Assembly (NCBI GenBank): GCA_029263395.1
Contig: JAJCXO010000010.1
Span: 1 to 64,000, forward strand
Length of the DNA stretch: 64,000 nucleotides
Direction of reading: 5' to 3'
DNA from: Acidobacteriota bacterium
Lineage (GTDB): Bacteria > Acidobacteriota > Thermoanaerobaculia > Multivoradales > J023
Under the pieces are notes generated by a model. The model worked only from the letters and a program-made list of their open reading frames with translations, made no database searches and was not told where the DNA came from. This document shows positions 43,601-55,600 of the stretch, in pieces. A program made the position numbers and the translations under genes. Positions within the stretch are counted from its first letter, which is position 1. Each line of letters opens with the position of its first letter.

Positions 43601-46600
43601 AGGGTTTCGAGGGTGAACATGACCTGAAAGAGAGGGGTGTGGGAAAGATCACGCTGCGGCAGCAATTCCTCGACCAACTTCTCGAACGGCACTTCCTGAT
43701 GCTCGTGGGCTTCGAGCACAGTGTCGCGCAGTCGGCGCAGGAACGATCGAAAGCTGAGCTGTGCTCGACTGCCACTCGGCTCCTGGCCCCGCGACAGATC
43801 GCCGCGCAGCACCAGGGTGTTGACGAAGAAGCCGATCATGCCCTCGGTTGCGAGTTGGTTACGCCCCGCCACCGGCGATCCGACGCAGACGTCGCGAGTG
43901 CTTGCAAGCCGCCCGAGCAAAACCTGGAAGGCCGCCAGGTAAACCATGAATAGGGTGGCACCTTCGTGGCGCCCCAAACCCTGGATCGCAGACGAAAGCT
44001 CACTTGGTAGCTCCTGCGTCAACAGCGCTCCTCGCTCGCTTCGTATCGACGGACGTCGACGGTCAATAGGCAGCTCGAGGACTCCTGACAGTCCTGCCAG
44101 TTGGCGACGCCAATATTCGACCTCGCTGTGCAAGACCTCCCCCTGGAGCCAATCTCGCTGCCAGATCGCATAGTCGGCATATTGCACCTTCAAGGGTGGC
44201 AATGGCGAAGGCACACCTTCACACGCTGCCCGGTACAGGGTACCGAGCTCGCGGGTCACCACCCCGGACGACCAGCCGTCGCTGATGATGTGATGCAGGG
44301 TCGACAACAACACATGGTCGGTTGCGGTCAACCGCAGCAGGGTCCAGCGTGCCAACGGGCCACGTTCGAGGTCAAAAGGACGCCGGGACTCCCGTCGCGA
44401 CCACTCGCCAACTGCCAACTGCCGATCGTCATCGGTCAAGGTTTCCAGATCGACCACCGGCAGCGGTGCTGTCGGCGAACCAATCCGTTGACAGCCGCCA
44501 CCGTCGCCGCTTGCGATGGTCGTTCGCAGGCTTTCATGCCGGCGGGTGATCTCGCGCCAGGCGCCAGCCAAAGCCGCCGGTTGCAGGGCGCCGCGCAGTC
44601 GCAAGGCCGACGCTAGGTTATAGTCGAGGCTAGCCGGACGCAGACGGTCTAGAAACCACAAGCGCTGCTGAGCGAAGGACAACGGCAACTCGCGCCCATG
44701 AGGCTCCGCTTTCGCCGGTTCCAACGGTGGCGGTCTCCGGCGAGCGCCCTGGAAGCGAGCGCTTTCGACGCGGGATGCCAGCTCGCGAAGGGTAGACGCC
44801 TGAAACAGCTCCCGCAGTGTGATCTCGACGTCGAACGTCTGGCGCACCCGCGAAATCACCTGAGCGGCAAGCAGTGAGTGTCCCCCTAGATCAAAAAAGT
44901 TGTCGTCCGGGCCCACCGCGTCGATGCCGAGCACGCTCCCCCAGACTTCGGCCAGTAACTCCTGGATCGGCCCTTGCAACTTGGCCTTCCGTCGACCGGA
45001 AGCACCAACTGATGGCATCTCAGATCCTGCCCCCAAGTTGTGTTCACCGGGCCAACCGTCAGGATCCAAGCCTGCCTTCAAGCTCGAGATCAGGGCTGCC
45101 CGATCGATCTTGCCAACCGCGGTCAGCGGTAGTTCGTCGTACACCACAACCCTGTCGGGCACCATGTAACGGGGCAACTGCTGGTGCAAGCTCTGGCGCA
45201 GAGCTGGGACCACAATCGGCCCACTGCCACCGGCCACAACGCAGGCCACGAGTCGGCTGGCACCGGGGACCCTTGCACCAGGGACCCCTTCGCCGAATCG
45301 GCTGGCACCGGGGACCCCTTCGCCGAATCGGCTGGCACCGCGGACCCCTTCGCCGAATCGGCTGGCACCGCGGACCCGGCGACGTTTTGCGCCGTCGATT
45401 GCCGACGCTTCATCCACCACCACGACCACAGCTTCCGACACCGTTGTTTGCTCGCGCAGGGCCGATTCGATCTCACCAAGCTCCACCCGCTGGCCGCGAA
45501 TCTTGATCTGATGATCGAGGCGCCCGAGGAAGATCAGGGCACCGGTCCAGATTCGTTTCACCCGGTCACCGGTGTGATAGAGCCGCCCCCCAAGAACCCA
45601 CGGATCCGGCACAAAACGCGCAGCGGTCAGCCCACCAGCCCGCAGATAGCCACGCGCCAAGCCAACACCAGCCAGGCAAAGCTCCCCGGCAACCCCCACC
45701 GGTACAGGCCTGCCGAGTCGATCCAACACCACAGCACGTGTGTTGCGAATCGGTTGACCGATGGAGACCGGATCGCTAGCGGGTTTGTCAGCGTCCGACA
45801 ACACCTCGCGGGTCGCAACGATCGTCGATTCACTTGGGCCATAGGTATTCACCAACCGGACGCCGGGCTGGCTGCGGCGCCACGCATTAACAGCGGAAGC
45901 TGACGCCGCCTCGCCGCCGATGACCAACCAACGCAGGCTCTCGGGTGCCGGTGTCTCGTTCAGACCGGCGACCAGCTGATGCCAATAAGCGGACGGTAGA
46001 TCGAGAATGGTCACTCGCCATCGTCGGCACGTGTCGAAAAAGACCCTCGGCGATTCCAGCATCCACTCGCTGCGTAGGATCAGGGTGGCGCCACGAGCAA
46101 AACAAGGGAAAATTTCCTCGGCACTGGTATCAAAGCTCAGGCTGGCAAATTGCAGCACCCGGTCGTCTGCGCTCAACGCCAAGGCGTCAGCAAACGCGGT
46201 GTTATAGGCCGCCAGGGAGCGGGCACTGATCATCACGCCCTTCGGTTGTCCGGTAGAGCCCGAAGTAGTGATGACGTAAGCTGTGCGATCCATCGTCTGG
46301 CGATCGTTCAGCCTATCGTCGGGTTGTGCGCTCGTCGTCGGTGGCGTCGCCAGGTTCCACTCAGCTCGATCCAGACAAACCCATCGGGTCTTGGCGGCTG
46401 GTAGATCGGTGGTCATCCGCTCGACGGTCAATACGATCGGAACCTCAGTGGTCTCGAGAATCGACGCTAACCGGCGCTTGGGAAACCGTGGATCGAGAGG
46501 TACATAGGCAGCGCCAGCGTCGAGCACAGCCAAGAGTGCAACCACCATCTCCGGTGAGCGCTCGAAGTAAAGCCCAACCCGGCTCTCGGTTCCGAGACCG

Positions 46601-49600
46601 GCAGCACGCAGCCGGAAGGCCAAAATTTCAACGCGACGCAGTAGCTCACCGTAGCTGAGGCCAATCTCTTCGCCGGCCACCGCAATTGTGTCGGGCGCTT
46701 GCCGAGCTTGGGTACGAAACGCTGCGGTCACCGCAAGGCCTGCAGTCATCGCAACGCAACCGACCCCGGTCATCGCTTCTTCAGCCACCTCGGTGTCATT
46801 GGTTTCTACCAGCACCTGATGCCGCTCGGCCGCCGAGAGTCTGGGAAGCTCCATCATCGATTGATCTGGGAAGGTCACAAAGCTGGTCAACAGGCGGTCC
46901 AACAAGGTGAACATGCGGCTAACCGTCGAACGATCGAAGAGCCGGCGATCGAAGGCCAAGCTCAGGGTCAATTGCGACCGGGCCAGGCCGTCCGCTGTTG
47001 GGGTTGGTGGTGACGGCACCGCAATCAACACCAAGGGATAGTGCGTCCGCCCAAACGTCCGGTCGAGCTCGACCACTACCCCGCCCCCCAGAGACTCGGT
47101 GGTGATGTCGTCACTCTCCGGCAAGTTCTCGAAGATCAGTGCGGTCTCGAACAGATGCTGATCACCGGGTATCTCACACCATTTGCGCAACTCGAAGAGC
47201 TGCACGTAACCATACTGCCGCATCTCGAGATTCCAGGCCTGAAGGTCCTTCACCCAAGCCAACAACGAGCCCGTCCGAGCCACCCTTACGCTCGCCGGCA
47301 AGGTGTTGATGAACAGGCCAATCATCGACTCGACACCGGCAAGGGCCGGTGGCCGGTCAGTGAACGTCACGCCAAACAACACTTCGTCGACGCCGCTGAA
47401 GGTACCCAAGACTTGAGCCCAGGCTGCCTGCACCAAGGTGTTGACGGTCAGCCGATGGCGCCGTGCGAGCGCGTCGAGCTGAGTCGAGGTGGCAGCCGAA
47501 ATCTCGGCCGCTACGGCATCAACGTCCTCGTCGCCTGCCGCCAAGAGCGCCGAGGAACGATCCTTGGGCAGCGGCGTCGCATCGGTCACCCCGCGCAGAC
47601 TGCGGCGCCAGAAAGTTTCGGCGTGTTGTCGGTCTTGATGTTCCAGCCAAGCGATGTAATCGCGGTACGGCCGTCGCGCTTGCAGCTCAGCCACACCACC
47701 ACCACGGCCTGCCCGATACAGATCAAACAGCTCTCCCAACAACGGCGGCATACTCCAACCGTCGAGCAGAATGTGGTGATAGCTCCAATTGAAGACGAAG
47801 TGGTCCTCGGCGAGACGGATCAGCGTCAAGCGCATCACCGGGTGGCGGGTTTCAGAAAAGTCGACGCCGCGCGCCTGATCCACCGTCCGAAAAGTCTCGA
47901 CTGCCGCTTCCTGCGCATCCCCGGTGAGTGCCCGCAAGTCGAGCTCGTGCCACGGTAGCGACGGCTCACGATGCACCACCTGATGGGCACGATCGAGGCC
48001 TTGCCAGCGGAAGCTGGTGCGCAGGATCGGATGACGCGCCATCAGCTGCTGCCAAGCCTGACGCATCCAACCGATCTCCAATCGGCCTGAGATCCGCCAG
48101 CTCAACTGCAGAAAGTAGGCTCGAGACGCGGGTTCGTAGAGTTGAAGATGGAACATCGCCAGCTGCGTCGGTGCCAACGGATAAGCGTCCTCCAGGGCCG
48201 GTTCCGTCGCCAACAACTCGCGTCGAGTAGCGCTGTCGAGGATCGTATGGCTATCGCTCGCCGGCTCTTCGACCGGCTTGGCGATCCGCACCAAGTCATG
48301 AATCGTCTGATGGCGGAAGATATCTCGAGCCGTCAACTGTAAACCCTGCTGTCGAGCCCGGGCCACGATCTGTATGGTCAGGATCGAGTCTCCACCCAGA
48401 GTAAAGAAATTGTCGTGCACCCCGACGCGATCGAGCCGCAACAACTGACACCATACCTTCGCCAGGATCTTTTCGGCCTCGGTGGTCGGCGCTGCGAAGG
48501 TTTCGTCCAGGTTGCGACGCGACGGCTCCGGTATCGGCAAGGATCGACGATCGACCTTGCCGCTCACCAACAGCGGCAACGCCTCCAACTCGACAAAAAC
48601 GGCCGGTACCATGTAGCGTGGTAATTGCTGTTCCAGAAAAGCCCGGAGCTCGGGGATCCATGCCTTGGATGGCGAGAGGCTTTCGGCGACGACATAAGCC
48701 ACCAGCCGACGAGGTCCGCCAGAGTCCTGCCGTGCGACAACCACCGCCTCCCGCACCCGGCGAGACGCCAGCAGGGCCGCCTCAATCTCCCCCGGCTCGA
48801 TGCGGAAACCGCGAATCTTGACCTGCTGATCTACCCTGCCAAGAAAATCCAGTCGACCGTCGGCTGACCTACGGACCCGATCACCAGTGCAATACAGTCG
48901 TGTGCCAGCTGCTGCCAGCGGCATGGGATCGGGAATGAAATGACGGGCGGTCCGTCGCGGCCGGTCGAGATAACCGCGGGCCAAAACCGCACCCGCGAGA
49001 TGTAACTCGCCGGCGGCTCCGATGGCAGCGGGTTGCAGGGCGGCGCCCAGAACCGTAGCCTGAATATTGGCAAACGGACGCCCGATCAACACCTTGGGCT
49101 GGCTGGGATCGCAACGTTCGAAGGTTGCTGCTACGGTGCTTTCGGTGGGTCCATAGCCGTTGAAGAGGACCCGCCCTGGGGCCCATTTTTGGACAATGTC
49201 CTTCGTACAGGCCTCGCCGGCTGCCAGCAGGAGGCGCAGGCTGGGGATCTCGGGCTCGAGGACGGCCAACATCGCTGGCGGCAACCCGGCCACTGTAATA
49301 CCACGCTCGGTCATCAACCCCAGCAGGTCGGAGCTGGTTCTCAGTCGCTCGCGGGGTGCCAACTCGAGGGTAGCCCCAGTCGCCAGAGCGAGCACAATTT
49401 CCCAGATCGACGCGTCGAAGCTGAGCGAGGCGAACTGCAACATGCGATCGTCCCGACGGAGGCCCAATTGCCGCCGCATCGAGTGTTGCAAGGCATAGAG
49501 GCCCCGATGATGCAGCAGCACCCCTTTGGGCCGACCGGTCGAACCCGAGGTGTAGATGATGTAGGCCAGATTGTCGAGCCTGGCGCGAGGTCGCGACGGC

Positions 49601-52600
49601 TCTGTGCTGGTGGAGGAGACGGATGGGGCTTGATTGCTGGGCGGCCAGCCCTCGACGAGACAGGGGGTGTGGGCCGCGCCAGCCGCTGCAACCCGCGCCT
49701 GATAGTGATGCTGGGTCAACACCACCTCGACACCGGCATTAGCCACGATGAACGCCAACCTCTGATCGGGTAGTGCCGGGTCGAGCGGGACGTAGACCCC
49801 ACCTGCGTGGAGGATCGCCAACAGACCGATGATCATCTCGGGCGACGGATCAACCGCCAGCCCAACCCGCTTCTCGGCTCGGACCCCCAGTCGACGTAGG
49901 GTCTCAGCCAAACGGTTCGAGTGCTGCTCCAACGCGCCATAGGTCAACGTCTGAACATCACTCGATTCAACGTCTTCCATCCGCAACGCCACCGCCTCGG
50001 GACACGCTCGCACACGACTCCGAAACAGCTCCGGGAAAGTGACAGCCACCCCGGTATCAACCCGGGAGTTGTTCCACTCCACCAGCAGTTGATGGCGCTC
50101 TCCAGCCTTCAGCAACAAAAACTCTCCCAGGCGTCGTTCGGGATTGGCCACAACGTTTGCCAGCAGATCTTGGAACGAACGGCTCAGACGTAAGATCGTC
50201 GAAGGGTCGAAAATATCGGTGTTGTAACCCACTAATCCCACCAGGCCAGCCTGGTCTGCGCACTCTGCCGCTGGCGGGGCGACTGCTGCCGCGAGGTGAA
50301 ACGCCAAGTCGATGGTCGACGCCCGCAACTCGAGCTCCATCGGGAAACATTCGATCCCAGGCAATCGAGCCTCTGCCAACGCCGTATTCTGAAACGCCAG
50401 GACGGTCTGAAACAGCGGATGGCGCCCAAGATCTCGTTCTGGATGTAGCTCGTCGACCAGGCGATCGAACGGCAAGTCCTGGTGTCCGTATGCGGCCAGG
50501 CAAACAGCTCTCACCTGATCAAGAAGGTGCAAAAACGGTGTTGCTGCCGAAACCTCCAAACGCAACACTAAGTTGTTGACGAAAAAACCGAGGAGACCTT
50601 CGATCTCCGGGTGGTTACGATGAGCGATCGGCGAACCGACTACGAGGTCACCTTGGCCGGACATTCGCTGTAGCACTACGGCATAACTACCGAGCAGAGT
50701 CATGAACAGCGAAACACCACAACGCCTGGAGAGTTCCTCCAGCGCCATCGTCAAGTCGGCATCTACGGCCAGCGACAATCCGGCACCTCGGAAGCTGTGT
50801 GTCGCTGGTCGTTGCCGGTCGAGAGGCAGCTCGAGGGGTTCGAGGTTGGCGAGTTGGTCGCGCCAGTAGGCCAGCTGCTTGGCGAGCACCCCACCGCTCA
50901 ATTGCTGCCGTTGCCAGAGCGCAAAGTCACGGTACTGCACCGGTAGTTCAGGCAACGGCGAAGGTCGATCGGCGAGTATTGCCTTGTACAGCGTCTCCAG
51001 CTCGTGCTGGAAAACACCCATCGACCAGCCATCGAAGATGACATGGTGCAGATTGAGCACCAGGATGTGCTCGTCGTCATGGAGACGGATCAATCCAAAC
51101 CTTGCCAACGGCCCTTGTGTGAGGTCAAAAGGCCGCTCCACTTCGTCGTGGAGCAGACGCCGGGTCTCGTCGCCACGCTCAGCGGAGCTGAGAGCTGTCA
51201 AGTCAACAAGTGGTATCGCCCAGCACCAATTCGGCTCGATCCGCTGATATGGACGGCCGTCTTTCGATGGGAAACTTGTCCTCAAGACTTCGTGCCGACG
51301 CAATATTTCTTGCCAACAGGCTGCCAAGGCAGCAACGTCCAGGTGTCCTACCAGCCGATAAGCACTCGGCATGTTGTAACCGGGATGCGAGGGCATTAGC
51401 TGGTCGAGAAACCACAAGCGTTGCTGAGCAAAACTAAGGGGCCAAAAATCATCCGCAACCTGCTCACGCTGACGGCTTGCCGACAGCGAGCCCAGCCGCA
51501 GGGACGATGCGTCTTCTGCCAACGCGTGCTGAATCGCGGCGGCCTGCTCCGCGATGGTCGGCTGCTCGAACAAACTCGCCAGCGGAAGATCAACATCGAA
51601 GTACACCCTGACGCGACTGATGACCTGGGTTGCCAGCAGAGAATGGCCACCGATGGCAAAAAAATTGTCGTGCACTCCGATCGTTTCGCGGTGACGTGCC
51701 GCAGCACGGAACACGTCGTTCCAGACCTGCACCAATATCTCTTCGATGGGCGAATGAGGCCGGGTAGCGAACGAATCGAATGCTGCGCCAGTGTCTTCCG
51801 GCAGGAGACCGATACCGAGAACACCTCGAGCCAGCTGTGTACGATCCACTTTGCCGGTTGGTGTCAGAGGCAACGCAGCCACGGCAGTGAAACTGCTCGG
51901 CACCATGAAATTGGGTAGGCGTGAGCCCACCAAGGCACGCAGCTCTTCTGCCGACGGACCCACAAGCTCAAAACCAGGATCCAAAACGTCGCCACCACCG
52001 CTCGAGCTTGCCACGATGTAGGCCGCCAAGCTGATCCCTCGGTTGTCGACCGAGGACCGCTCGAGGACCACGGCGGCGTCAGCAATTCTTGGATGCTCCA
52101 TCAAGGCCGCCTCAATCTCCCCCGGCTCGATCCGAAATCCCCGCAGCTTGAACTGATGATCGAAACGGCCGAGAAACTCGATTTGTCCATCAGCTCGCCA
52201 GCGTGCTCGATCGCCGGTGCGATAGATCCTGGCACCCACTTCGTTAGCCGTGGGATCAGGCACAAACCGCAACGCGGTCCGTCGCGGCACTCGCCAATAG
52301 CCTCGGGCCACCCCGACTCCACCGGTACAGAGCTCGCCGATTGCGCCCATCGACACCGGCTGTAACTCTGGGTCTACGATCAGTACTCGAGAGCCACCAA
52401 TCGGTCGCCCGATCGGCACCTTGCCAACCAGATCAGAGGCCTCACGCAGCGGATGAAACGTAGAGAACGTGGTATTTTCTGTCGGCCCGTAGACATTGAA
52501 CAGCTTGCCAACGCCTGCCCTGAGCAACTGGCGGGCATGAAGCACCGAAAGCTCCTCGCCGCCGGTGAACAGCTGATCCAGGTGACGCAGGCCAGCGGGC

Positions 52601-55600
52601 TGTTCGTCGACCATCAAGTTGAAGAGACCGGTCGTCAAGAAGAGGCTGTTGACCCGCTGCTGACTCAGGAAGTTGCTGAGATCCTCCGGTGGCAACACCC
52701 CTGGCGGAGCCACCGCCAGACGACCTCCCGTCAGCAGAGGTGCCCACAGCTCGAGCGTCGAAGCATCAAAAGAAATCGGGGCCAGCAGCGGCCAGATCTG
52801 CTCGGGGCTCATCGTGGCGTAGTTACTCTGGTGCACCAGGCGGATCACGGCTCGATGCGACACCGCTACCCCTTTGGGTTGTCCGGTGGAGCCCGAGGTG
52901 TACATGACGTAGGCCAGGCTATCCAGCAGGTGTGCCGAGCTATCCAGCCAGCCATCGGAAGTCACCCGGCCGAAGTTGCTTCCCCAGGCCGCGCCAGACT
53001 CAGTTTCCCACGGGACATCAACCCGAACCGTCGGCACCTCCGCCCAAGCCGTACATGCCAGCGCCAGGGTCTGAGTCGTCACCAACGCTGTGATGCCGGC
53101 ATCCGATGCCATGAAGGCCAATCGATCCTCCGGATACTCCGGATCCAACGGCACATAGAAGGCACCGGTGGTGAGAATACCGAGGATCGAAGGTACAACG
53201 TCCAGCGACCGCGCCAGGCACATCCCAACGCCGTTTTCGGGCCCGATGTGCAACGTTTGAAGTTGATCGGCCAGACGTGCCGTGCGAGTCATCAGCGCTC
53301 CGTAGGACAAGAACTCGATCCCACAAACAACCGCCACTGCCTCGGGGCACCGCGCCGCCTGCTCGAGCACGAGGCCCGGGATCGTCTTCGCTGGCCCAGG
53401 GCTGGCCGGAGTATCACTCCACTCCAACAACGTTTGGTGGCGCTCTGTCGGGCGCAACGACTGGAGCTCGCCACATCGACGTTTCGGCACTGTCACGATG
53501 TCGGTGAGCAGACAAACCAGAGCCCTCTCCAAACGCTCGATCGTCGAACGGTCGAAGAGATCGCTGTTGTATCCGAACAACCCCTGCAGGCACTCGTCCT
53601 CTTCCCACAGGTGGAGCTCGAGATCAACGGTGACGCGCCAGAAGTCCAGCTCGATCGGCTGGCGTTCGAGACCTACCCAACCGGTGGTAGAACGCGGCGT
53701 GTTCTGAAACGAAAAGAAGACTTGAAACAGCGGGTGTCGGCTCAAGTCACGTTCTGGCTGGAGAGCTTCAACCAGGCGCTCGAACGGTAAGTCTTGATGC
53801 GCATAATCAGCCAGGGTGAGATTCCGGGTTCGCGCAGCGAACTCTAGAAATGTTGCCCTCGGATCAACCCGACTGCGCAGCACCAGGTTGTTGACGAAGA
53901 ACCCGATGAGCTGCTCGATCCCACGCCGGTTACGATGCGCAATCGGCGAGCCGACCGTGACGTCCAGCTGGCCGCTGGCGCGCTGGAGTAAGATCTGGAA
54001 ACTAGCCAACAACGGCATGAACAGCGACAGTCCATGGTCAACCCCAAGTTGCCGCAAGGCCGTCGTCACGGCCGCCGGCACCCTGACCGGCACAGCAGCA
54101 CCATGTGAGGTTTGCACCGCGGGCCGCGGGCGATCAACCGGCAACGAGAGCGTCTCTAGCCCGGTTAGTCGGTCGCGCCAGTAGGCTAGCTGAGCCTCCT
54201 CGTCTGTCGACACCTGGTGCTGCCAGACTGAGAAGTCGCCATATTGGATCCCCAACGCGGGAGGTTCCACGCTTGCAGTCTCGCCGGTTGTCAACGCACG
54301 GTAGGCAGCCTCCAATTCACGATCAAAGATGCCCTGCGACCAACCATCGAAGACGATGTGATGGAAGTTGAAGAAGAGCACATGCTGGGCAGTCGCCAAT
54401 CGCAACCGCCAAACCCGAGCTAAGGGCCCATGCTCGAGGTCGAACGGCCGCAGCGCCTCGCGACGGATCAGACGCCGAGTCTCGCGCTGCTGTGCCGGAC
54501 TCGTCAATGGTGTGAGGTCGATGACCGGCAGCCTCTCGTCGCCGGGTGGTGAGATGTGCTGGGTTGGCTGCCCATCCGGCAATCGTCGAAAAACGGTCCG
54601 CAACGGCTCGTGGCGTCGAAGGATATGGGACCAGCTGCGCTCCAGTGCAAGGCCATCGAGCGGTCCGCGGAGCGAGACCACAGCGGGTATGTTGTACGCC
54701 ACATTGTCGGGTTGTAGCTGCATCACGAACCACAACCGTTGCTGAGGGAAGCTCAGCGGTACCGGCGAAATCGGTACTCCAGCCAAATCCCTTGGCACTG
54801 GCTCCAAGGGGAGCTCGGGGACAGCAGCCGGCCCAGCCAAAGCGACCTGTATATCGCTGGCGAGTTCGGCAATCGTCGGTCCTTCAAACACCTGTTTGAT
54901 CGCCAGCTCGACGCCGAACGTACGGCGCACCCGCGATACAACCTGGGTGGCAAGCAAAGAGTGGCCACCGAGCGCAAAGAAGTTGTCGTGTGCCCCGATC
55001 GGTCGCCATCCCGAGGTGCCGTCGCCACCAAGAACTTCCGACCATATGTCCGCCAACATGTTCTCGGTCGGCGTCCGGGGGGCAACCCAATCGGGTGACG
55101 CCGGCATGTCAGCATTCCAACCAAAACGATTCCGGTTCTCTTTCAGCGCCCGTCGATCAACTTTGCCATTTGGCGTCAACGGCAACCGGTCAAGCATGAC
55201 AAAGCTGGTGGGCACCATGAACGCGGGTAATCGATCAGCGAGATACTGGCGCAGGCCTTCGCTGTCAACGCGTTGCACAGGCGCCCCTGCCGAGCGCGAC
55301 GCTGCCACCACCACAAATGCCAACAGACGACCTCGGCTCTCCCCTGACACCTGCCCATCCATCACGACTGCCGCCTCGACAACGGTGGCATGGGTCATCA
55401 GCGTGGATTCGATCTCGCCCGGCTCAATCCGAAACCCACGAACTTTCACCTGCTGATCCGAGCGACCGAGAAACTGGAGCCGGCCATCGGCCAGAAACCG
55501 AACTCGGTCTCCAGTGCGATACAGCCGCTGCCCACATCGATCGCTTGAGGGATGGGGGACGAACCGCTCAGCAGACAACCGGGGAGCCGCATGATAACCA

